From assembly GCA_036897095.1 (NCBI GenBank), contig JAYMSP010001985.1, positions 1 to 27,157 on the forward strand: a DNA stretch of 27,157 bases, read 5' to 3'. The notes under the pieces were generated by a model. The model worked only from the letters and a program-made list of their open reading frames with translations, ran no database searches and was not told the origin of the DNA. Below are positions 7,765-18,100 of the stretch, piece by piece. Numbering within the stretch: position 1 is the first letter of the stretch; each line of letters opens with the position of its first letter. This stretch comes from Plantago elongata (taxonomy: Eukaryota; Streptophyta; Magnoliopsida; Lamiales; Plantaginaceae). A program made the translations under genes and the position numbers.

Positions 7765-10437
7765 TTAGTATCCCTGAATGGCTGGCGGTGGAGGTGATCT
7801 GTAGTTGGCCCCAAGGATTGGAGGTAAGATGTAAGGCGGTGGCGAGTACTCTGGTACTGGTGGTGGAGGAGAGAAGACAGGTGGTGGTGGAGAGTGAACT
7901 GGAGGTGGTGGGGAGAAAACAGGTGGTGGAGGTGAGTTTACAGGCGGTGGTGGTGGAGATTGCTTAGGTGGTGGGGGTGGCGAGTATACCGGTGGAGGTG
8001 GCGAGTATACCGGTGGAGGTGGCGAGTATATGGGAGGAGGTGGCGAGTAGACAGGCGGTGGTGGAGATTGGACTGGTGGTGGTGGTGGAGATTGGACTGG
8101 TGGTGGTGGTGGTGGAGATTGGACAGGTGGCGGTGGTGACCTGACAGGTGGTGGTGGAGGAGATTGGACTGGTGGTGGAGGTGGTGAGAAAATGGGGGGT
8201 GGTGGTGGAGATTGGACGGGAGGAGGTGGTGAGTTAACAGGTGTTGGTGGAGGTGACGATTGGACGAATGGTGGCGATGATGGTACGAATGGTAGAGGAG
8301 GTGATGGTTGTGATCCGCTAGGAGATGGTGGGTTCACCGGGTTAGGAGATGGAGAAGGTGATGGGCTAGTTTCTGTTGGTGGTGTATATGTTTCCGTTGA
8401 TGTTGGAGATGGAGTGGGTGGGTATATCGGTGTAGGAGATGGTTGTGGTCCTTCAATCGGTGAATTTGGAATTGGTGTTAATGGTACATGAGTAGGTGGT
8501 GGTTCAACGATGGGTGAAGGTGGCGATGGAGTTACAACCGTTGGTGGTTCCACGACTGGTGAAGGTGGCGATGGAATTACATCCATTGGTGGTTCCACGA
8601 CCGGTGAAGGTGGCGATGGAGTTACAACCATTGGTGGTTCCACGACCGGTGAAGGTGGCGATGGAGTTACAACAATTGGTGGTTCCACGACCGGTGAAGG
8701 TGGCGATGGAGTTACAACCATTGGTGGTTCCACGACCGGTGAACGTGGCGATGGAGTTACAGCCATTGGTGGTTCCACGACCGGTGAAGGTGGCGATAGA
8801 GTTACAGCCATTGGTGGTTCCACGACCGGTGAAGGTGGCGATGGAGTTACAGCCATTGGTGGTTCCACGACCGGTGAAGGTGGCGATGGCGTTACAGCCA
8901 TTGGTGGTTCCACGACCAGTGAAGGTGGCGATGGCGTTACAGCCATTGGTGGTTCCACGACCGGTGAAGGTGGCGATGGAGTTACAACCATTGGTGGTTC
9001 CACGGCCGGTGAAGGTGGCGATGGAGTTACGACCATTGGTGGTTTCATGACTGGTGAAGGTGATGAAGATTGTGGTGGTTGTGCTATATAAGATGGTGAA
9101 GGAGCCATTGGTTGCCTTGGGGATTCTGCCCTAGTTGTGGGTGGCCTTGGGGATTCTGCCCTAGTTGTGGGTGGCCTTGGGGATTCTGCCCTAGGTGGTC
9201 GCGCCTTTGGCGTTACTGGGGTAGGAGGAGGACTTTGCCTTGTCCTTGGCGTACTTGGGTGAGGCGCCGACCCAAATGAACGTGTGGGGGGTCCTAACTT
9301 TGGCGCGTGACCTTCTCCTGAACCTCTGCAAGCTTTGCTGCAATCCACCTTCTTTCTTAGTTCGTCTTGACACTCTCTTTCTGATCGTTGATCCCTTTCG
9401 CCAGCCAAACAATTCATGTTTTCCCCGATGAAAAGTCCTGGTAGAACATCAGGACTACATTGTGGGTCCTTGGCATCAAAGTAGTTGAAAGAGTACGTGA
9501 AGTTCGTCAAATTTGGCAAGGTGCAGACAGTTTCAGGAACCTTGCTCCTAAACTTGTTCATAGCGATGTTGATAATCTCCGCGCTCTGCAAGTATTCCAT
9601 GCCTTCTGGCAAGTCTCCAAAGATCTTGTTGTTGCTGACATCAAAAACTGTTGTGCTGTTCAACAATGTGATCTCTTCTGGCAAGCAGCCTGAGAGATTG
9701 TTGCTTGACATAATGACTTCGTCCAACGTTTCGGCCATCTTCCCAATGCTCTTAGGAATGCATCCACTGATCTTGTTGTTGGCAATCACCACAATCGAAG
9801 CCGGTGAGTTGCCCATGTTCCCAGGAATGGAGGACTCAAACCGGTTATGGTTCATGAAGATAGTATCAAGCTCCTTATCAAACAAGCTTGGTGGCAGAGC
9901 GCCTTCGAAATCATTGAACCTCAAGTCAATGAACTTGAGAGCCGGAATCTCCAACACAACCTCTGGGAAAGACCCAACAAATCGATTGTTGCTCACGTCA
10001 AACTCGACAAGAATCTTCAGATTGCGAATTGTCTCAGGAATGATGCCACAAAACCTGTTGGAATTCAAGTGCAACAGACTAATGTCTGTCAAGTCTCCAA
10101 TCTCATCAGGAAGGTGTCCTGCAATATCAGCGTGGTTCAGGTCGATTCCAGCCACGACAGTGACATTGGGATCATCAAGTGCCTCAGCACAGTACACACC
10201 ATTGTACGAACAAACATCAGGACCATTCCAATTGGCGGTGAAGTTGTTTGGATCTGAGTAAATGGCGTGTTTCCATGCCTGAAGGGCTTCGTAAGCCTTT
10301 TGGAGTCGAGGGTTGCCTATGGCCATGCGAACATTATTACTTTTTGGTGTATCTATGATTTGTGCGAAAGAAGAATAGGCGAATGATGAGAGGAAGAGAA
10401 GGCAACCGAACGCGTTCATTTTATGTGGATATGCCAT
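7765..10437 (-). CDS. LRX: Leucine-rich-repeat extensin (LRX, pollen PEX-type)
   Basis: An 890-aa intronless gene for a cell-wall protein that, in this family, binds RALF peptides through its LRR domain and is anchored in the wall by its extensin tail. Order of parts: signal peptide (about 1-25, core CLLFLSSFAYSSFA); an N-terminal cap with ANWNGPDVCSYNGVYC; about ten LRRs (for example HLNSNRFCGIIPETI, VSNNRFVGSFPE, SSNNLSGCLPEEI); a Cys-rich hinge (CQDELRKKVDCSKAC); a Pro/Ser/Arg linker with RAESPRPP repeats; 12 copies of SPPSPVVEPPMxVTP; and a C-terminal SPPPP/SPPPPP tail with several VYSPPPP units. I chose the ATG at 10437 (context GGCATGGC, positively charged n-region); the in-frame ATG at 10419 is an alternative, and the open frame runs on to 10536 across a TATA-like site. 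The long, degenerate proline region and the neighbouring genes favour the pollen (PEX) subgroup over vegetative LRX, but that is inference. Confidence 0.95.
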   Translation of the reverse strand: MAYPHKMNAFGCLLFLSSFAYSSFAQIIDTPKSNNVRMAIGNPRLQKAYEALQAWKHAIYSDPNNFTANWNGPDVCSYNGVYCAEALDDPNVTVVAGIDLNHADIAGHLPDEIGDLTDISLLHLNSNRFCGIIPETIRNLKILVEFDVSNNRFVGSFPEVVLEIPALKFIDLRFNDFEGALPPSLFDKELDTIFMNHNRFESSIPGNMGNSPASIVVIANNKISGCIPKSIGKMAETLDEVIMSSNNLSGCLPEEITLLNSTTVFDVSNNKIFGDLPEGMEYLQSAEIINIAMNKFRSKVPETVCTLPNLTNFTYSFNYFDAKDPQCSPDVLPGLFIGENMNCLAGERDQRSERECQDELRKKVDCSKACRGSGEGHAPKLGPPTRSFGSAPHPSTPRTRQSPPPTPVTPKARPPRAESPRPPTTRAESPRPPTTRAESPRQPMAPSPSYIAQPPQSSSPSPVMKPPMVVTPSPPSPAVEPPMVVTPSPPSPVVEPPMAVTPSPPSLVVEPPMAVTPSPPSPVVEPPMAVTPSPPSPVVEPPMAVTLSPPSPVVEPPMAVTPSPRSPVVEPPMVVTPSPPSPVVEPPIVVTPSPPSPVVEPPMVVTPSPPSPVVEPPMDVIPSPPSPVVEPPTVVTPSPPSPIVEPPPTHVPLTPIPNSPIEGPQPSPTPIYPPTPSPTSTETYTPPTETSPSPSPSPNPVNPPSPSGSQPSPPLPFVPSSPPFVQSSPPPTPVNSPPPPVQSPPPPPIFSPPPPPVQSPPPPPVRSPPPPVQSPPPPPPVQSPPPPPVQSPPPPVYSPPPPIYSPPPPVYSPPPPVYSPPPPPKQSPPPPPVNSPPPPVFSPPPPVHSPPPPVFSPPPPVPEYSPPPYILPPILGANYRSPPPPAIQGY
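8516..9055 (-). repeat. Coding minisatellite, 12 x 45 bp, in the LRX gene
   Basis: Twelve consecutive 45-bp units encode the 15-residue motif SPPSPVVEPPMxVTP with x mostly A or V. Units differ by few substitutions (S-to-L, P-to-L, P-to-R, M-to-I, M-to-T, V-to-D changes), so the array is young or homogenised. The unit is a multiple of three, so copy-number changes keep the frame. The same array leaves two antisense frames open (8496-9050, 8510-9091), which I regard as shadows. Confidence 0.95.
9111..9200 (-). repeat. Coding repeat, 3 x 30 bp, in the LRX gene
   Basis: Three near-identical 30-bp units encode the decapeptide RAESPRPPTT, with the last diverging, in the linker between the Cys-rich hinge and the 45-bp array. 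Confidence 0.9.
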
Positions 10438-10469
10438 GCCTTCCCTTAGGACTAGCCCAGGGCTGCTGC

Positions 10470-10484
10470 TTATAGTGAAGTCAT
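10470..10484 (-). other. Short upstream ORF in the LRX leader
   Basis: ATG ACT TCA CTA TAA, four codons and a stop, lies 32 bases before the LRX start and out of frame with it. It would be in the transcript if transcription begins from the TATA box at 10568-10577, but not if it begins from the closer TATA-like site at 10504-10512. Confidence 0.4.
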
Positions 10485-10567
10485 TACCAAGAGAATTGAA
10501 GGTGGTATATAGTTTAGGAGGAAATTTTGAAACCACAAGATTTTGAGGTCTATGTGTATTCTACACA

Positions 10568-10577
10568 CCATATATAG
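10568..10577 (-). promoter_or_regulatory. LRX: Candidate TATA box of the LRX gene
   Basis: CTATATATGG on the minus strand, about 130 bases upstream of the chosen start. A second candidate, CTATATACC at 10504-10512, would place transcription start close to 10475. No pollen-specific element can be named with confidence. Confidence 0.5.
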
Positions 10578-11249
10578 GAGGCTCACCATCAATTTCGACA
10601 TTTTTCTCTCAATGGATCAAAATAATGAGGGAAGTTAAGAGTTTAGCTAATCTTAGCAATGTACGATAATCTAATATTAACCACCATTTATTTACAAAAA
10701 TAGAAAGGGAAATAGAGCATAGAACCAACAGATTGCGTTCTCTCTCTCCCTAATTTATGCTTCAGTATGGTTTAGTTTATTTTTTTAAACGATTAAAGGG
10801 TGATTTGAAACATCTTACCAACTGAGCTGCTGTTCGTTATCGCGTGCTACCCAATGTTTAGTCCTTCACAAGGACACAAAAAGCTGGCAAGAGTTTGAAA
10901 ACCTTGCTCGTTTAGAAGCATAGTGCAAATTACCATTGTGACTAGGAAAGCATCAAAACAATCAAATACATATTTCCATGCAAAACATGTGGTCACACTT
11001 GAAGACAGTTCTTGGCATTAACATTGCGCTCTACAGTCTACCCTGTATAGGTTCTATCTTACACTACTAGCTTGATCAAAACACCACTCTATACAATCCA
11101 ACTTGAGCTTGGGTAAGGCCAGAAATCGATCAAATTCTTATTGCTACATAGACTAAGATTTACTACACGCTGCACTAATGAACTCGACTTGTCACACTTA
11201 TCAGCCATGAGTTCTACTACGCTATGCGTTGGGTGCAGTGACAATACCT
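10578..11249. other. Spacer between LRX promoter and CBP1-like 3' end
   Basis: AT-rich, no gene seen. At 10818-10830 the minus strand reads GCAGCTCAGTTGG, like a tRNA A box, and 10799-10812 reads GTTTCAAATCACCC, like a decayed B box, but the two are far too close together for a functional tRNA or SINE promoter. This may be a deleted SINE remnant. The part next to 11250 should include the CBP1-like 3' UTR. Confidence 0.35.
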
Positions 11250-13650
11250 TCAATCCGTCTCATGGTCTGGAGCAGGGGTGTACCAGGCAGGGTGCTTTCC
11301 TCTGGCTCTAAGCAATCTTGTGAAGGGAGAATCGGGCATTCGAGCCTCTTCCTCCTCTTTTAGCTCTTCTGATGTTTTAGGCAACCCATCAGGAATTGGA
11401 CATTGACTTGATTCTTTGTGCTGGGCATCAGTCACCTGCTTTGGTGAATCACTCCGCTCCTTTCTCAACTTGTGAATTGCTGCTACTCCGTGAACATGAT
11501 TGATTAGTGATTTTACTCCGCCTGCTTCGATTATAAGCCTTTCTACCTCCTCCTTTGGAGCCTCTTTCTGTAAGATTCACAATCAATATAGCATGTGTCA
11601 ATTATACTTATTCCGCCAGTCATCAGTTACTCAAATGAAATGGTACAGAAAACACTGCATATAACAAACCGAAAAGCAATTGATTCTACTTAATAGGCCA
11701 GATTAGGATGATTTTCCTTTTATATTCTTGTTAGAACTGTAAAGAACTTCACTACCATGTTCTTTAAAAAACAGAGAAACTACATCAGATAAGCTTATTC
11801 TTTCTTTGAGCAACTGTACATAGAAAGCCAACAACTACATATTAAAACCCGTGCACAACTCAACGGGAAGTTGATTCCGCCATTCTGGGCCAAGAGAGTA
11901 CAATTAACAAGTATTCCACAAAAGTTAGCTACAAAAACTACATCAGGATAAGCTTCTTCTTTGTGCATCTTTACATAGAAAGTCAGCAACTGCATTATTT
12001 AAACCTGTGCTTCTTCTTAGGCCTCTTTACTTCCCAAACACAAAGTTTGGGTAAACAGCACAAAAACCCCTCCAATTATACAAAAACACATTCAATTATT
12101 AAAATTGCACCAAATCCCCTCAAACATGAATAAAAATTGTACGAAACACCCTCAATTATTTTCGTTGCACCTAACCTCTGAAACAATAACAATTCCCTCC
12201 TTAACCCCTTAATTATCAAAATCTCTCCAAATATTTATAAATATAGCAGAAAATTAAAACTATCAATTGATAAATGTGTTCTTTCACATACGAAAAATAA
12301 GATCGTACATTATTCATGCTTGTAGAATTACGTCTTCTATTTTGTCTAATACTATAAATTCCAGAAACTGTGCTCATCTTTTGTCCTTAGGTCGGTGTTT
12401 ATTTTTATTTTTTTTATACACAAAGAATCAATAAAAAGAAAAAACTGATCTTGCGACTGTGAAATGGAAATATTTGTACTCTTTAATGGTTACCAAATGT
12501 TGAATTTTTTTTTTCAAATCGTTCATAGCCAAATAGCAAGCTACCTAAAAGGTCATGAATTTGTGGGTGATATTTATCCTCTGTATAGAGAATTATTAAA
12601 AAAATTATTGATTATGAGTATTTGACTATTGCAATTGTAATATCGTAACTCAAAAAAAAGCTCAATATTTATTTAACTATGTTAGTGTTTCACATAATCG
12701 AAGATATTCAAACCCTTCATTTATTTAATTATTTTCTAATTCATTACATGTTGATCTATAATTTATTTTTTTTATTAGGAAATAGGGGTAAGTTTGTAAC
12801 GTTATTATAGGTATAAATAATCTTATTTTCTCCGTGTGAAACGCATCTTTAGTTATTCCCGCAAATTTTTTTATAATATTAAATTTTGATTTTTTGCAAG
12901 TAAAAATGTTCGTTCACGGAAGAATTCTTCCACGCGATTATATGTTCGATTTATATGGATAACTTTAGTAAAAATAATATCCTAACTATGAAAGTAGTGG
13001 GAACTAAAAGAATTCAAACACATCTCCCAGCAACTAAAAGAATTCACAAAGTTGTAACACAATTATCACTGATCAAGATAATTCAAACACAACTAAAGGA
13101 ACTTACTTCAAGATCTTTGAGCTCAAAATAGGCCTCCCAGCAACTGTATGACTCATCTCCTTCAAGCGTCACACAATAATCTGAACATACAAAATCAAAA
13201 TCAAAATCAACTTCAAAATCTACAGCATCACATCTTGAAAGCTATTTCAAAAGAACAAGCTCTAAGACCCAACAATACAAGCTCTTGAAATACTCTACAA
13301 TGATGGCACGACAATCAATTCACCAATCAATACTGTAAACTGCAACTCTTTCTGCTAAAAGCCAACACCATTTAACCACTGTATACAATTATAAATAAAT
13401 AAATTAAAATGCAAATCTACCAGTTTTCAGCTAAAGACTTACCTGCGATTTGATTTTCGGATTTTTGAATCAAAGGAGGGTCTTGAACAAATCTATCAGC
13501 CTTGGTTCTGCTAAAAGGTTCAAGCTTTGGTATGAAAGCATTGTTTCTTGACCCAGAGTAACAAATGGAGGAGCTTCTTGGTGAGCTTTGAGCAATTGAT
13601 TCACCAAGAAAACTGCTTACTGAACAATTCAATGACACAGCTTGAAGCAT
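11250..13650 (-). CDS. CBP1: CCG-binding protein 1 (CBP1/MEE14)-like protein, 3 exons
   Basis: Exons: 13443-13650, 13107-13180 and 11250-11567, giving 199 aa. Junctions are GCAG|GTAAGT, TTCAG|AT, GAA|GTAAGT and TTACAG|AAA, and the lengths (208+74+318) sum to a multiple of three. The first 70 residues are Ser-rich and poor in acidic residues, like an organelle transit peptide. The middle has DYCVTLEGDESYSCWEAYFE and KEEVERLIIEAGGVKSLI, and the C-terminus ends MPDSPFTRLLRARGKHPAW and then YTPAPDHETD. I recognise this as the CBP1 family partly from sequence and partly from position: in Arabidopsis CBP1/MEE14 (At2g15890) is next to the pollen LRX gene At2g15880. The reported role of CBP1 is in the central cell, linking CCG with Mediator and RNA polymerase II in pollen-tube guidance; whether this protein shares it is inference. 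No known catalytic motif is visible. Confidence 0.8.
11777..12010. repeat. Diverged direct repeat in CBP1-like intron 2
   Basis: Copies 11777-11854 and 11935-12010 both run from AAACTACATCAG through AGCTT, TACATAGAAAG and end in AAACC(C/T)GTGC. They differ at roughly one position in five with small indels. This is an old segmental duplication about 157 bp apart within the 1.5-kb intron. Confidence 0.7.
12040..13106. other. Remainder of CBP1-like intron 2
   Basis: AT-rich intronic sequence without a reading frame I would call. Between about 12060 and 12180 a degenerate motif of about 40 bp (AATTATT, then GCACC, then CCCTCAA) recurs two or three times, which may be the edge of an old transposon, but I could not find a matching far end. 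Confidence 0.4.
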
Positions 13651-13811
13651 CTTTGCTAATCAACAATGAATTCTTTCTTTAACTGGTTGGTACTAATGAT
13701 CTTCTCAATAATCTTAGTGTGGTGTGGTTTTAAAGGCAGAGATATTATTGGAATGATTGATGACTGTGTTTTTCTTTGAGAAAATTAAAAGGTTTGTGGA
13801 TAAGGATGAGA

Positions 13812-13821
13812 TATTTTATAT
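13812..13821 (-). promoter_or_regulatory. CBP1: Candidate TATA box of the CBP1-like gene
   Basis: ATATAAAATA on the minus strand about 160 bases upstream of the start codon, which would give a leader of roughly 130 bases. Only position and sequence support it. Confidence 0.45.
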
Positions 13822-15112
13822 TAATATCTTTTTTCAGTTTTGTAATGAGCTGTGACGAGGGAAATTGTGACAGACGGATCTTGGCCGTACATGGTTGGGT
13901 TAGTTGGATCTTCGCCGTTGGTTTGGATAAATGAAATGCGGCGCAATGAGTGTTCGAAACTGTCAATCAACTGGCGGTTTGGTTTTGTATTAGAGAGCCA
14001 AATTGTATAATTGTTCTTTAATTTACTGAGTGTCACACATTTGGTACCAAAACTTTTAAATTGTTACTCCATACATCCTGCTAATTGCTGCTACATGCTA
14101 CTCTTTAAATTATTCTTACAGTATGTAGTTTTAATGACAAATAATATAGTCAATTTCATATATACCGTTGACTTTTTCTTAAGTCCCAATTTAAAAGTCA
14201 TATATTACATTCGGGTTCCATTAGTCCAGCTTTCTTAAATAAAAATTATATTTTTTATTTTATATATTATCTTTCATACTTTATTTACTAGTATACTTAT
14301 TCAATCACATATAATTTATTACCTTCTTTTTTAGTTTATTATTTTTTCTTAAAATATGTGTTCGGTCCCGCAAAAATTTCAAATTGAAACGGAAAGAGTA
14401 TAAATTAAATTTATTATTATAATAAGAAAAATGTGTTGTCTTCTCTCACTTGTGAGAATAAATTAGTAACTTATATCGGGATAAGAGAAATGCGTTGTAT
14501 TCTCTTCCTTGTGTCGTGAGAATAAGTAAGGATGTTGAACAACTATTATTTTTAATTAGTTTAGATATTTATTATGAAATTTGAAATAATTCTAATTTAT
14601 TATTGCTTGCAACTAAAAAAATCGGAGTAATAATTATTATACCAGAGATACTTTGCACCTCTAAATTTGAGCTCAAATCAGATATGTGGTTTATAATTAT
14701 GCAACATCATTATAGGCTAGCCATCTCAAAGTTGCATTTTCCATATTTAAAATGTTCTATCTAGGTTATTTCTAATCCAAAGCACATAATTGAAAATTAG
14801 ACACTGGATTACTGCACCCCCTCACTGCATTGTGGTGAGGGTGGTTTGCTACCAAATTCACATAGATGGGAAACAATAGAGTATAATATTCCTCGAGACA
14901 AAATGATCCCCAATACAACAATTGCCAGGTTCAAAATCCATATGATTTAGACCCCAGTATGGTTCACTTTATTCAAAAACCATCTTTCCTTCTTATACAA
15001 AGAATTTTTGTATATCACTTTTGCTAGCTATATAGTATATATCTTGCTAAGCAAATAACTTAGCAGTAATAATAATAATAGAATAACTTACTTCCTACTT
15101 AATCAAGATCAA
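13822..15112. other. Spacer between CBP1-like promoter and TBL 3' end
   Basis: No gene seen. It contains a possible Stowaway-like MITE (14065-14400, separate entry) and, at 14419-14526, two loose copies of an AAGAGAAATGCGTTGT...GTGAGAATAA motif. AATAAA on the minus strand at 14968-14973, about 140 bases past the TBL stop, is a candidate poly(A) signal. Confidence 0.5.
14065..14400. mobile_element. Possible Stowaway-like (Tc1/mariner) MITE, degraded
   Basis: The left end TACTCCATACATCC and the reverse complement of the right end TACTCTTTCCGTTTC resemble the TACTCCCTCCGTCC terminus common in plant Stowaway MITEs. The interior is AT-rich, non-coding and of typical size (336 bp), and the stretch CTTAAAATATGTGTTCGGTCCC just inside the right end is like that found there in such elements. 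Both termini have several mismatches, so this is tentative. Confidence 0.4.
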
Positions 15113-18100
15113 TCAAATGAGAGCATAAAGAATTTGGTTCCATGTATCAGGGACTCCAGGCAGGCACCAATGGCTGCAATCAATTGATCTTCCGGTGAGC
15201 CCGTAGATCGATGGATGTCCATCTTTACGCAACAACGAAAGATTGGTTATGTCTAGCAGTACAACAGGCTTCTTCATGCTGCTGAGCACTCTCTTCAACA
15301 CTGATAGAGCCTGTGGGAGTCCTCCAGGATAAGTCGACCCAGGTACCGGCACTTTCTGTCCCGTGCAAGATTTCACCCTTGGTTCGTTCCATTGGCTGCC
15401 ACTGTATTGTATAACAGTTTGATAAGACAACAGTCACATTGGTTTTGAATATTCACCCCTCCATACTCCAGAGATTTTAGTACTCCGTGATCGTTAAGTG
15501 ATGTGAGGGCAGGTGGTTCAATTAAAAAATACATTCGCAGATTCCAAGTTAGAGCGCTATATATGAGTTATTCATAACCTTACTTGTAATGTGATGGGGA
15601 AATTCCCTGAAAGAAGACTTTGGTCTTGGTAGGATCAATGTTGGTGTCCACCCAATTAGCCCATGTACCTAGTGCCTTCCCGAAGGCAACTGTTCTGTCC
15701 ATGTCTTTGTACATCCGCCCTCCTGCTTCGATAAAATCCCATCTGCAATTTTGATCTATTTTAAGGTTTTGCTGCGTACATAAAAATACAAGCATTTAAC
15801 AACATATGATTAATGAATAAGAAGACCCACGGTTGTGTGGCTCCTCGACGGTTCCACCAATGCCAAGTGTTGAAGATGAGCATGTCGACTCCATTCCAAA
15901 GCTTAGAACCTTCAATGGAATCTAACTTCAAGATTCTCCCTTTGGGCTCTTTTACCACGTCTACTAGGTATACCGTGTGATCAAGAATCACTTTCACTCC
16001 AAAGTCCTACAAAAGTAAAGTGAAATCATCTTATTCCGATGCTCTTAATTGGTAGGGTACTTGGGTTTATTTGATGTTAAGGGGCGACCATTGATCACTC
16101 CACACCCGTGGACTAGTGGTAAACGAATATGTAAAGATGTTACCGATAAAGAGTGTGATATATTGATAATGTTACTACTAAGTTGAAGTTACCGTAAAGG
16201 TAAAAATGGAGAGTTGGGAAGAAATGATCTGAGTGTAGCTGGTCCCTGGAACAGAGGCATAGAGCATGCAGACCAATGACTCCCATTGATTTCTGCTAAG
16301 TGAATCTCCCACAAACATAATGCTTTGTCCTTCTAGTTTCCTCAATAATGCAGCACCATCAAATCTGTTCATTTGCAGAAAATAATAACTTAATTTACTA
16401 GTAGTCTAGTACTTCATGTCTCTGAATTATGTGAAGAGATCTAGTGGAACATTAATTTGTGAGGCTTTTTTTCACCAATGAATCAATCATGTAGAAACTT
16501 ATTTGCCAGGCCAGGAAGTTTATGAAAGCTAGCTCCCTTGTGAATCAGGTCACATTGAATTTAATCACACAGCACATGCAAGACTGGATTTGTACTTGAA
16601 TATGGTGATGCAACTGTCAACGGCTAACTAATCAAAGTCCCACCTCTCTAGATGCATAAATTGATAAATTTATTCTATGCGATTTGTAAATGATATTTTT
16701 GAGGCTTTTAGATGTACTGTGTTTATAACAAGAGGAATGGCGTACAATACAAAAATATATTAATGATGTACATAGATGTAAAATGTGGCGTAAATATGAT
16801 CCTTGAATCTCGATAATGCAAGTAAATTCAGGGGCGGACCTGGGCGCGAGTGTGTCCCAACCTCAAAATTTTTTCTTATAGGTAGTATTTTCGAAAATTT
16901 TAAAATTTTAACCTTCAATTTTCAAAAACTCTTAATATATATAGTTTCGTACTCCGAAGTTCTGAATCAGTCCCTGAATACATTCCAATAGTATATGAGT
17001 GTTTTTATTATTGCACAGAACATAGACGGTGTATGTTGTTGCAATGTAACGTGGTACATGGCAGTACATGTGATTAGATTCAGTAAAAACTTGAAAGTCA
17101 CGATTTACTAGATACAGACAATGAACCGACCAAGACATTTATCCCGTGAGCTTGGGCCATTCATATAATCTAATCTCCTTGGTTTTCTGAACAGAGAATC
17201 TATGTCAGTTGTTCATACAAATTGCAAAGCTACGTGTGTTCCTTCACACTAAAAACAGATTAATATAGGATCTCTCGTCCAATTCTCATCACATGTGGTA
17301 GCTTAGCTCCACATGATTAATCTGCTTAGCAATAACTAGCTCTAATTAACTATTGGGCAATGGCCACTATATTTTTTACTAGTATTATTACAATTAGTTG
17401 CTTCAATATATCCGCTTTATATCCCTTATGTCCTTACCAGATGCATTTAGTTTCAAGTATTACTCCCCCGGTCTCCACCTTCCAGAACTTATCATTTAGT
17501 CAACCCACATAAAATCATACTCTTACTAGAAATTAGAACACCTCATGTTCGATAAATAATTAAAATATACAATTACACATGAATTATATATTTTATTACT
17601 AGAATATAATTCTTGTTTATCGGCTAAAATTACACGTGATACGAATTTATTGGATTTGGAGTGACTAGAGTTTATTAAACTCTTTTCTTCTTTGGGGACC
17701 AAGATAACGATGTCAAATACTAGCAACTTGAATGCTACCTCTTATCTAGCTTTTTACTTCATCAGCAAGACATATCCCAATTAATACCCCTTACAATAGT
17801 TGATTAGGCTACAGTCTACTAGTTGATGCATCAACATCCACAAATAATTGTATGAGAAAAGCATACAAAATCATCACAAATTTGGAGGATTCTTCAGAAG
17901 TTGATATTACAAGTGCAATTAAAACATGATCCATTATTAGTAAAAAAATCTGTGTCGTGGATCATAACTAATCCAAACATCTTTATCAACATTTAAATTT
18001 CAAAAATTAAAATGAAAATGTAACGTGTGTCAACTTTTATGAGTTTGATTGGTACATAATTTAAATTATTAAAATTCAATTTAATTATATATTACACGTA

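Noticed and set aside
8516..9055. Possible CRISPR-like array because of regular 45-bp repeats
   Set aside because: There are no unique spacers. The units abut, encode a Pro-rich motif in frame, and the host is a plant.
8192..9091. Plus-strand open frames of 99, 184 and 193 codons with Gly- and Val-rich repeats
   Set aside because: They are antisense to the LRX extensin repeats. A 45-bp unit without stops in other frames stays open when repeated. No start context or domain supports them.
9240..10261. Plus-strand open frames antisense to the LRX LRR domain (up to 258 codons)
   Set aside because: They mirror a well-supported LRR coding sequence on the other strand and show no family motif.
10799..10830. 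tRNA-like sequence GCAGCTCAGTTGG and GTTTCAAATCACCC on the minus strand
   Set aside because: The boxes are only about ten bases apart and there are no duplications or tail. At most a deleted SINE fragment.
13745..14238. Small open frames upstream of the CBP1-like gene on both strands
   Set aside because: Overlapping frames in AT-rich promoter DNA without motifs or plausible splice structure.
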